Positions 1 through 5,975 of a stretch of 10,371 nt of DNA are shown piece after piece. The first letter of the stretch is position 1, and each line of letters opens with the position of its first letter. The stretch is from an uncultured Ruminococcus sp. (GTDB lineage Bacteria; Bacillota; Clostridia; Oscillospirales; Ruminococcaceae): NCBI GenBank assembly GCA_900550695.1, contig URTF01000070.1, positions 1 through 10,371 of the forward strand, written 5' to 3'. Position numbers and translations under genes: made by a program. The notes under the pieces were generated by a model. The model had not been told where the DNA came from. It saw only the letters and a program-made list of their open reading frames with translations, and made no database searches.

Positions 1-2
1 AC

Positions 3-326
3 AGAAACATTGTAATGAAATTCCGAGCGACAGAGGAAGAAGCGGCTGAGATCAGACGAAAAGCCACTGCCGCAGGAATGAACGTCAGCAGATTTTTGAG
101 AACGTCCGCCGTGAAAAGTCAGGTGGTGCTTTACAACACCGCCGATATTTACGGACTTCGTTCCGATCTCAGGCGTATCGGAACCAACATCAACCAGATC
201 GCTATGGTGGCAAATTCAAACAAGTCGGTGTATTTGTCCGATGTCAGGGAGCTGCAAAAGCAGCTTAACGAAATGAACAGAAGCATTGCCGAGCATCTTA
301 AACCGCTTTCCTATGAGGTGCTGTAA
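3..326 (+). CDS. mobC: MobC-family relaxosome accessory protein (5' end cut by the window edge)
   Basis: The protein would bind DNA near oriT and help the relaxase nick it. The N-terminal part (MKFRATEEEAAEI, then an NVSRFLR turn) resembles the ribbon-helix-helix start of MobC proteins. The segment YGLRSDLRRIGTNINQIA is the conserved MobC C-terminal signature, followed by a helical, Gln- and Asn-rich tail. An ATG lies at position 15, but the frame stays open to the window edge (codons for Arg-Asn-Ile-Val precede it). No ribosome binding site precedes that ATG, and family members usually carry a few basic residues before this point. The real start is therefore probably to the left and the gene is partial here. 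It ends one base before the GTG of the relaxase gene, so the two are almost certainly co-transcribed and translationally coupled. Confidence 0.85.
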   Translation, partial: RNIVMKFRATEEEAAEIRRKATAAGMNVSRFLRTSAVKSQVVLYNTADIYGLRSDLRRIGTNINQIAMVANSNKSVYLSDVRELQKQLNEMNRSIAEHLKPLSYEVL

Positions 327-327
327 T

Positions 328-1911
328 GTGGCTTATGTTAAGCACACGGCAATACATACAACTCCGAAAGCACATCTGAAGTACATTCTGAATCCCGAGA
401 AAAATGAGAAAATGAAATATGTCACAGGCATCTGCTGCGGCGATGATCTTGAAACGGCTTATGACAATTTCAAAGAAATTTTTGAAAAGTACAATTCCGA
501 AAAATTTGATGATTGCGAGTTATCAAAGAAAAGCGGAAAACGGCATATCTGTATTCATTCATATACGCAGTCTTTTGATTCGAGCGTTTCTCCCGAAGAA
601 GCACATCGCATAGGTGTTGAATGGGCGAAAAAAGTTTTCGGTGAGAACAGACCGATAATTGTCAGTACCCACAGCAACACAGATCATTGCCATAATCATA
701 TTGCTGTCTGTCCTTATGATCTTGACGGGATACGCTGGTACAGCAACAGAAAATCTTTGGAATTTGTCAGAAAGCGTTCCGATGAAATTTGTCTGGAACA
801 CGGATTTGACATTATCAGAAATCCGAGAAAGAAAAGCACTATCAGCTATAAAGAACATGATGCAAGGAAAAAGGGATATCCGTGGAAGGTCAAGATGGCT
901 GATACCATTGACAGGCTTATACACAGTGATGATGTTACAGACATTTATTCACTTATCGAAAAAATGAAAGAGTGCGGCTATACGTTTACCAATGAAAGCA
1001 GACTTATTGCAAAACCGAAAGGCGTGAAATACGGCTGCTGCATTGCAAAGCTTGGATTCGGGTATTCGTATCAGATGCTTATTCAGAGAATAAACAACAA
1101 GCAGAATGAATTTGTGGGAAGAAAGATAAGTGCATTTATCGGCTTTCAAGTTGAAATCGCTGTCGGCATTCGTGAAAAGCAGTACGAGGTTTATCGTGCT
1201 CCCGAAAGAAATTATCCGTTATATGCAGATCTTCAAAGAACAGTCGATGTTCTGAATTTCGTTCACAACAATCATATTCATTCCCTTGACGATATGGAAA
1301 AGGTTTTGAAAACTGCAAACAGAATGGAAGATGTTGCTATGAACAAGTATTTCAAATGTGAGGAGAAAAAGCAGCAGCTGAAAGTGCTGAATTATCTTGG
1401 AGATGAATATGCTCGTCTGCTCAAAATTGAAAACAGAGATGAAGCACAGCAGAAACGGCTGGATGAGCTTCACTGGAAGCTTGTTGCAAGCGGCGGTATC
1501 GGTGGTTGGGATACTCACCAAAAAGGCTGGTTGGCGGAATTGAAAATGAAGCTTGAAAGAGATATTTCACAGCTTGACAGTCTTGCCGAGGAAATGGGCA
1601 GAGCTTCAAGAATGCGTGCAGCAGCTGAGAACGCATCGGATTATTTGAAAGAATTTCTGAAAACCGATTATGACAGAATCAGGGAACGGGAAGAACTTCG
1701 CACACAGATAGAAATGTATCACGAAGGAAAAGAATTGCAGAAGGACGGTACATACAAAGCCGAGCCTGAACCCACAGCAGAAAGAAATGCCGAGCTTGAT
1801 TTCATCGAGGAACGTGAAGAACAGCGTAGGCTCATTATGGAACAGAGGAGAATGGAAAAGGAGATGAGAGAAAGAGAAGCACGGCGGAATAAGGATACTT
1901 ATTGCCGCTGA
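328..1911 (+). CDS. MOBP-type relaxase / mobilization nuclease
   Basis: This 527-residue protein is the DNA strand transferase that nicks oriT and stays covalently bound to the 5' end during conjugative transfer. The N-terminal domain (about 1-250) carries the family motifs. Tyr19 in KYILNPEKN is the likely nicking tyrosine. The metal-binding histidine cluster is H115, then D119-H120, H122 and H124 (THSNTDHCHNHI). It is followed by the conserved YSNRKSLEFVRKRSDEIC segment. Residues about 310-520 are highly charged and probably helical or coiled-coil, as in other relaxases of this type. I chose GTG at 328: a GAGGTG site at 315-320 gives a 7-base spacing, and the protein then starts MAYVKHTAIHTTPKAHLKYI as relatives do. 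A TTG at 286 would also be in frame but has no ribosome binding site and overlaps mobC by 41 bases. Confidence 0.93.
   Translation: MAYVKHTAIHTTPKAHLKYILNPEKNEKMKYVTGICCGDDLETAYDNFKEIFEKYNSEKFDDCELSKKSGKRHICIHSYTQSFDSSVSPEEAHRIGVEWAKKVFGENRPIIVSTHSNTDHCHNHIAVCPYDLDGIRWYSNRKSLEFVRKRSDEICLEHGFDIIRNPRKKSTISYKEHDARKKGYPWKVKMADTIDRLIHSDDVTDIYSLIEKMKECGYTFTNESRLIAKPKGVKYGCCIAKLGFGYSYQMLIQRINNKQNEFVGRKISAFIGFQVEIAVGIREKQYEVYRAPERNYPLYADLQRTVDVLNFVHNNHIHSLDDMEKVLKTANRMEDVAMNKYFKCEEKKQQLKVLNYLGDEYARLLKIENRDEAQQKRLDELHWKLVASGGIGGWDTHQKGWLAELKMKLERDISQLDSLAEEMGRASRMRAAAENASDYLKEFLKTDYDRIREREELRTQIEMYHEGKELQKDGTYKAEPEPTAERNAELDFIEEREEQRRLIMEQRRMEKEMREREARRNKDTYCR
1882..1910 (+). other. Hairpin over the relaxase stop codon
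   Basis: GCGG-AATAAG, loop GATA, CTTATT-(G)-CCGC forms a 10-bp stem with one bulged G. One G-T and one C-G pair can extend it across the stop codon region. No run of T follows, so it is not a standard intrinsic terminator. It may protect the mobC-relaxase mRNA 3' end or separate it from the downstream structured region; that role is inferred. Confidence 0.5.
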
Positions 1912-1920
1912 CGTTAGCCC

Positions 1921-2119
1921 GAATAAAAATATTTTTTGGGTAACCGAAGGTTACCATCGCTATTGCTACGCAATTTCTTGACCGAACCTGTTTTATGCCG
2001 TTGTTTTTCGCTGCCGAAACCAACTCAAAAGCAATTCCGCAGTTGCAGGAGGTTTCGCCCTGCTGATTATACGGCATAAAACAGAACCCGTCAAGAACCG
2101 CTAAAAAAAATTTTTATTC
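1921..2119. repeat. Nested long inverted repeat, about 199 bp, of unknown function
   Basis: Two pairs of arms are nested. The outer arms are 1921-1937 and 2103-2119 (AT-rich, 16 of 17 positions complementary). The inner arms are 1975-2001 and 2071-2097 (27 nt). In the inner pair the 8-nt block TTCTTGAC and the 14-nt block CTGTTTTATGCCGT match exactly and flank five mostly mismatched bases. The left side has about 37 extra bases holding two small hairpins. The centre has further complementarity: CGAAACC at 2015-2021 with GGTTTCG at 2051-2057, and AACT at 2022-2025 with AGTT at 2041-2044. No open reading frame fits. It lies between the relaxase and the tnpW-like gene. It could be an oriT or other single-strand origin structure, a regulatory RNA or attenuator, or the relic of a small inverted-repeat element. 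Confidence 0.8.
1939..1955 (+). repeat. Perfect 7-bp hairpin GGTAACC-GAA-GGTTACC
   Basis: A perfect stem with a 3-base loop, followed at 1962-1974 by a second small hairpin (ATTGC-TAC-GCAAT). Both lie in the extra bases between the left outer and left inner arms of the long inverted repeat and have no counterpart on the right side. Small hairpins of this kind are common beside oriT nick regions, but no nick site can be identified from the sequence alone. Confidence 0.6.
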
Positions 2120-2165
2120 TCACAGGAGAACCGAGGTTTTTACCTCACCAATCTAAAAGCAATTC
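2019..2165 (+). repeat. Diverged direct repeat ending in AAAAGCAATTC
   Basis: The 19-nt unit ACCAA-nnn-AAAAGCAATTC occurs at 2019-2037 (middle CTC) and again at 2147-2165 (middle TCT), a period of 128 bases. The 16 bases outside the three-base middle are identical. The first copy is in the centre of the long inverted repeat; the second follows a small GAGGT-TTTT-ACCTC hairpin (2133-2146), shortly before the tnpW-like gene. Such iterated units could be binding sites for a protein such as MobC or the recombinase; this is inference. Confidence 0.6.
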
Positions 2166-2207
2166 TATTTTAAGAACAAAAGAAAAACCGAAAGGAGCGA
2201 AACGCCA

Positions 2208-2384
2208 ATGAAAGAAAGAATAATCGAGCGTACCGTTAACGGTATAAAAGTCACTTCTCACATTCCCGAAGATGTGAGCGAGAGTTTCAAGCAGAATAAG
2301 ATCAATCAGATATATGATATTCTTGTTGCTGCCGATAAGAGAATTGATAAATCGGACAAGCTCGAATCCGAGAAAACAGCATAA
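2208..2384 (+). CDS. Small TnpW-like element protein (58 aa)
   Basis: This 58-residue frame has a good ribosome binding site (AAAGGAG at 2191-2197, about 10 bases upstream). It reads MKERIIERTVNGIKVTSH, then IPEDVSESFKQNKINQIYDI, and ends in a lysine- and glutamate-rich tail. There is no membrane segment or signal peptide. Its length and its position directly upstream of a large serine recombinase gene, plus the pattern of an N-terminal beta-like strand, a polar turn and a short helix, match the small TnpW-type proteins of Tn4451-like and related Firmicute elements. The sequence similarity I can judge by eye is modest, so the family name is tentative. The function of TnpW is not established. 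It has no evident promoter of its own and may be read from the mob operon through the structured region. Confidence 0.7.
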   Translation: MKERIIERTVNGIKVTSHIPEDVSESFKQNKINQIYDILVAADKRIDKSDKLESEKTA

Positions 2385-2412
2385 ATAAATTTGTAGATAT
2401 CGCTTTAAAGTG

Positions 2413-2441
2413 TTGAAATTCAGGGGCGAATATGTTATAAT
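2413..2441 (+). promoter_or_regulatory. Sigma-A promoter of the recombinase gene
   Basis: TTGAAA at 2413-2418 and TATAAT at 2436-2441 are 17 bases apart, and TG at 2433-2434 gives an extended -10 element. Transcription should start near 2448, leaving a leader of about 50 bases before the ATG at 2499. The promoter allows the recombinase to be made independently of the mob genes. Confidence 0.8.
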
Positions 2442-2466
2442 GATTATAACGTAAAATCGCCTCTGA
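2420..2466. promoter_or_regulatory. 47-bp dyad operator candidate overlapping the recombinase promoter
   Basis: The -10 box lies inside a perfect 17-bp palindrome, GTTATAAT-G-ATTATAAC (2434-2450). Outside it is a second inverted repeat: TCAGGGGCGA at 2420-2429 with TCGCCTCTGA at 2457-2466 (9 of 10 complementary). The centres differ by only about one base. Only the right half would be transcribed, so it is more likely a DNA site for a dimeric or tetrameric repressor than an RNA hairpin. Binding by the recombinase itself is an alternative. Confidence 0.65.
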
Positions 2467-2498
2467 AAATTTATAAACTATTTCGGAGGTAATTTATT

Positions 2499-4037
2499 AT
2501 GAATAAGTATATAGCGATCTATGTTCGCCGTTCCGTCAGCGACAAGGAAAAGGGCAATAATTCTCTTTCCATTCCTGCTCAGATAGCGGACTGTATCAAA
2601 TTTGTAGGGGAGGATGCTTTTTACAAGGTTTACGAGGAAGACGGAAAGTCTGGTAAGGACATAAAGCACAGACCTGCATTCAGGCAGATGTTCGAGGATT
2701 GCAGAGAGGGACTTGTTTCCAAAATTGTGGTGAAAAAGTACGACCGATTCAGTCGTAATATGCGTGAATATCTGAACATCACCGATGAGCTTGACAAACT
2801 GGGAGTGAGCGTTGTTTCTCTTTGCGAGCCGTTCAATACGGACACCAAAGAGGGCAGAATGATGCGTAACAACCTTCTGAATTTTGCCGAATTTGAGCGT
2901 GAAGCAATAGCTGCGAGAGTTAAGGATTCCTATGACACCAAAGCACAGGAAACAGGCTTTTATCAGGGCGGTGTTGTATATTTCGGTTATCAGAGTTCGA
3001 GGCAGACCATAAACGGAAAGACAGGCTCCGTACTTGTTCCTTACGATTCCGCTGTTACCGTCAGGGCGATGTATGATGTGTATTCGGATCCCGATGCATC
3101 GCTCCGTGATGTGATAATGTACATAAACGAAAATCATCTTCCGATGGAAGCTCCTCACGGTGACGGAACTGTTACAAGAGGGTTTGATGCCTGCAATATT
3201 GCCGCTGTCCTGAAGAATCCGCTTTATGTAAGGGCAGATAAGAATGTGTATGAGTATCTGTTGAAAAACAATTACCGCATAATTGATGATGTGGACGCAT
3301 TTGACGGAAAGCACGGACTGTTCTGGCACAATTACAGGAGCAAGACCGACAGATATGTTAAAGTCGGTTATCACGAGGGACTTGTTGATGCCGATGTTTG
3401 GCTTACGGTGCAGGAAAAATTCTCACGTCATCAGATACCTTTAAGAAAGGGTAAGGTGCTTCGTTCGTGGCTTGCAGGAATGATAAGATGCGGATATTGC
3501 GGTCACGCTGTAAAGGTTGACTACACTTGCAATCCTAAGTCGGGAAATAGTTGGATTTATTTCACTTGCAGCGGATATAACAGTGTAAGAGGTTGCGAAT
3601 CAAGCAGGATAAAGCTGAAAGTCAAGGACGTTGAGCAGTCTGTTTATACGGCAATGAAAGCACATATTGAGGAATTTGAGGTTTCCAAGAAAAATGAAAG
3701 CAAGCCCTCAACTGAGGAGGACAGGCTCAAGGCGGAAATCCTCAAAATTGACAGCGAAACCGCAAAGCTGATGGAGAAGCTGGCTGATGCCGATGAGGTG
3801 CTTTTCGAGTACATACAGGACAGGATAAAGGTACTCCACAGCAACAAAATGGAGTATGAAAAAAGCCTTATGCTTATGGAGCGCAAAATCAAAAAGGTGA
3901 ACACAAAGCCTTTGATAGAGCCGTTGAACAGATGGAACGAGCTTTCCGTTGAAGAAAAAAATCAGCTTGCTATGCTGATGATCGACAAGATTTTTCTTTC
4001 AAATGAAAAGGGCGTTGAGATACGTTTCAGTTTTTGA
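2499..4037 (+). CDS. Large serine recombinase (TnpX-like, site-specific integrase/excisionase)
   Basis: This 512-residue enzyme would excise and integrate the element by double-strand cleavage through a 5'-phosphoserine intermediate. The catalytic resolvase domain (about 1-150) shows YVRRS with nucleophile Ser12, then D82-R83-F84-S85-R86 supplying active-site arginines, and the conserved EGRMMRNNLLNFAEFEREAIAAR region split across about residues 119-142. The recombinase domain follows at about 160-300. The zinc ribbon has Cys331, Cys334, Cys357 and Cys366 (spacing C-x2-C-x22-C-x8-C). Residues about 395-470 are a charged coiled coil, as expected for a large serine integrase. The length is normal and the protein appears intact. 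ATG at 2499 has a GGAGGT site 8 bases upstream. The gene has its own promoter inside a dyad and ends in a hairpin terminator. Confidence 0.95.
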   Translation: MNKYIAIYVRRSVSDKEKGNNSLSIPAQIADCIKFVGEDAFYKVYEEDGKSGKDIKHRPAFRQMFEDCREGLVSKIVVKKYDRFSRNMREYLNITDELDKLGVSVVSLCEPFNTDTKEGRMMRNNLLNFAEFEREAIAARVKDSYDTKAQETGFYQGGVVYFGYQSSRQTINGKTGSVLVPYDSAVTVRAMYDVYSDPDASLRDVIMYINENHLPMEAPHGDGTVTRGFDACNIAAVLKNPLYVRADKNVYEYLLKNNYRIIDDVDAFDGKHGLFWHNYRSKTDRYVKVGYHEGLVDADVWLTVQEKFSRHQIPLRKGKVLRSWLAGMIRCGYCGHAVKVDYTCNPKSGNSWIYFTCSGYNSVRGCESSRIKLKVKDVEQSVYTAMKAHIEEFEVSKKNESKPSTEEDRLKAEILKIDSETAKLMEKLADADEVLFEYIQDRIKVLHSNKMEYEKSLMLMERKIKKVNTKPLIEPLNRWNELSVEEKNQLAMLMIDKIFLSNEKGVEIRFSF

Positions 4038-4043
4038 TGATGA

Positions 4044-4074
4044 AAAAATCGGGTATTCGGAGTACCCGATTTTT
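4044..4074 (+). terminator. Intrinsic terminator of the recombinase gene
   Basis: A perfect 12-bp stem (AAAAATCGGGTA with TACCCGATTTTT) closes a 7-base loop (TTCGGAG) and ends in a T run, six bases after the recombinase stop. The A run on the left side means it could also act weakly on the minus strand. Confidence 0.88.
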
Positions 4075-4120
4075 AAGGGATTTATAAGGCTCCTCTTGTT
4101 TTGCTGGGCAATCCAAAAAC

Positions 4121-4164
4121 AAAACGGTGCGGTCAATATTTGAAAATATTGACCGCACCGTTTT
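4121..4164. terminator. Bidirectional terminator with a perfect 20-bp stem
   Basis: Positions 4121-4140 and 4145-4164 are exact complements around the loop TGAA. The stem starts with AAAA and ends with TTTT (TTTTT on the plus strand), so it can terminate from either side. It lies 42 bases beyond the stop of the downstream ABC exporter gene, which suggests it is the native terminator of that minus-strand operon and marks chromosomal DNA. Confidence 0.9.
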
Positions 4165-4205
4165 TGCTTATATTATTTTGCTCAAAATCAATTTGAGAGT
4201 TAAAT

Positions 4206-5975
4206 TCAAGCTGAGAGCGATGCCTGATAAAGCTTGTAATAATCGCCCTTTTTCGCAATAAGCTCGTCATGCGTTCCGCATTCGGTTATGCCCTTGTTGG
4301 AAACATACATTATCTTGTCGCAGTTTCTTATCGTTGAAAGTCTGTGCGCAATGATAAACGATGTCCTGCCCTTTAAAAGCATATCAAGTCCATCCTGCAG
4401 AAGCTTTTCCGTTTTTGCGTCTATCGCAGAAGTAGCTTCATCGAGGATAAGTATTTTCGGGTCGCTGAGAAGCGTTCTTGCGAATGCGATGAGCTGTCTT
4501 TGACCCTGCGAAAGTGAAGCGCCTCGTTCGATTATCGGTGCGGAAAGTCCTCCCATATTTTCGATGAAATCCTCTGCACGGACAGTCTTTATTGCACGCT
4601 TTATTTCGTCCGAGGTCGCATCAAGCTTGCCATAGCGGATATTATCCTCGACCGTGCCGCTGAAAATTACGCTGTCCTGAAGCATTATGCCCATCTGCGA
4701 ACGGAGCGACTTTAAGGTGACTTCGGAGATATCGTGACCGTCTATCAGCACTCTGCCGCCCGTTGTATCGTAGAAACGTGAGATAAGGTTTACGATAGTC
4801 GTCTTGCCTGCGCCGGTAGGACCAACGAGAGCAACGCTTTCGCCTGCTTTGATATCAAATGAAAGGTCGTGAAGAATCTCTGCGCTCTCGTCATAGGAGA
4901 AGCAGACCTTATCGAACTTGACATTGCCTTTTATCTCGGGCATTTCCGATGCGTTTTCCTTATCCTTGACGGTGACGGGTTCGTCCATTGTTTCAAAGAT
5001 TCTTTCGAGGTAGGAAACGCCGTTGACGAAGTTGTTGAAAAGGTTGGAGAGGTTCATTATTGGCTGCCAGAAACGTGAAGCATAGCCGCCCATTGCGACG
5101 ATAGTACCGAGCGAGATATTCGCAGGGCCTATCACAAGCAGACCGCAGAAATATATCGCCGCCGAAATTACAGCCGAAATGGTATCGACAGACGGCCACA
5201 AAAGGTTATTGTATGTAACGGCTTTCATCCACTTTTCACGGTAGGCTTCGGAAAGTCCCTGATAGATCTCGGCGTTTTCTTCTTCACGAACGAAAAGCTG
5301 TGTTACCTTTGCACCGACAAGACCCTCGTGGAGATATGCGTTGAGGTTGGAGCTTTTATTGTTTACTTCCTGCCAAGCTTTGCGCTGACGCTTTTTTATA
5401 AGTCCGATGATAAGCGCAAGCAGCGGAACGCCCGTCATTATAACAAGAGCCATCTGCCAGTGCATTATGAACATAAAGATAACGATGAACACAAGGTTGA
5501 AAATTTCCAGCACGAAGTTGATTATTCCGTTGGAAAGGATGTCCGAAACGCTGTTTACATAGTTGATGACACGAACGAGAATTTTTCCGTGCGGACGGCT
5601 GTCGTAATACTCGAACGAGAGCCTTTGGAGATGCTCGAAAAGGTCGGTTCTTATATCAAAGATGATATCCTGACCGACTGCGGTCATTATCCTTGAACGT
5701 ATCGTTGCAAAAATTACGCTGACGATGATAGTTATCGTGAGCAGGACAGCCATTAAGATAAGCTGTGGGATATCCTTGTTCGGAATAGAATTATCGAGTG
5801 CATACTGCGTGATAACGGGCGAAAAAAGTCCGATTATGACCGATGCTGCGGAGAGCGACAGCGCCAGTATCATCTTTTTCCGATATTTTTTTACATAGAC
5901 GAGCGCGCGTTTGAGATGTCGGAAGTCAAAAGGGGTCTCAAGAGTTTCATCAACGTCGAATTTGTTTCTTGCCAT
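4206..5975 (-). CDS. ABC exporter half-transporter, second subunit (canonical Walker B, degenerate signature)
   Basis: This 589-residue protein has an N-terminal six-helix exporter domain (about 30-320) fused to an ATPase domain (about 355-585). The Walker A is GPTGAGKT (385-392, Lys391), Walker B ends in D512-E513 with the catalytic glutamate present, and the switch histidine is His544 (IIAHR). The signature motif is LSQGQ (488-492) where LSGGQ is usual. With the adjacent subunit it should form a heterodimeric exporter of the BmrCD/LmrCD/TM287-288 kind, moving drugs, lipids or peptides out of the cell at the cytoplasmic membrane. The substrate cannot be read from the sequence. The ATG directly abuts the stop of the upstream gene, and its AAGGAGG site (5984-5990) lies inside that gene, so translation is coupled. 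Confidence 0.95.
   Translation of the reverse strand: MARNKFDVDETLETPFDFRHLKRALVYVKKYRKKMILALSLSAASVIIGLFSPVITQYALDNSIPNKDIPQLILMAVLLTITIIVSVIFATIRSRIMTAVGQDIIFDIRTDLFEHLQRLSFEYYDSRPHGKILVRVINYVNSVSDILSNGIINFVLEIFNLVFIVIFMFIMHWQMALVIMTGVPLLALIIGLIKKRQRKAWQEVNNKSSNLNAYLHEGLVGAKVTQLFVREEENAEIYQGLSEAYREKWMKAVTYNNLLWPSVDTISAVISAAIYFCGLLVIGPANISLGTIVAMGGYASRFWQPIMNLSNLFNNFVNGVSYLERIFETMDEPVTVKDKENASEMPEIKGNVKFDKVCFSYDESAEILHDLSFDIKAGESVALVGPTGAGKTTIVNLISRFYDTTGGRVLIDGHDISEVTLKSLRSQMGIMLQDSVIFSGTVEDNIRYGKLDATSDEIKRAIKTVRAEDFIENMGGLSAPIIERGASLSQGQRQLIAFARTLLSDPKILILDEATSAIDAKTEKLLQDGLDMLLKGRTSFIIAHRLSTIRNCDKIMYVSNKGITECGTHDELIAKKGDYYKLYQASLSA

Larger units (their letters stand above)
1..4110. mobile_element. 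Right-hand part of an integrated mobilizable element (mobC, relaxase, tnpW-like gene, serine recombinase)
   Basis: Four consecutive plus-strand genes form a typical mobilization and integration module: MobC, a MOBP-type relaxase, a tiny TnpW-like gene and a large serine recombinase. Everything beyond about position 4110 is on the minus strand and looks like resident chromosome. The recombinase is the last element gene, and such genes usually lie beside an attachment site, so the right boundary is placed between the recombinase stop (4037) and the big terminator hairpin (4121-4164). That boundary is inferred: the direct repeat that would prove it needs the left end, which is outside the window. 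No conjugative secretion genes are seen, so in this window it looks mobilizable and not self-transmissible. Confidence 0.8.

Noticed and set aside
286..327. TTG start extending the relaxase by 14 residues
   Set aside because: It has no ribosome binding site and overlaps mobC. The GTG at 328 is well placed after GAGGTG and gives the family's usual N-terminus.
2478..3374. Long minus-strand open frame (298 codons) opposite the recombinase gene
   Set aside because: It lies fully within a clear recombinase gene in the opposite direction, has no ribosome binding site or recognisable domain, and its composition follows from the codon pattern of the real gene.
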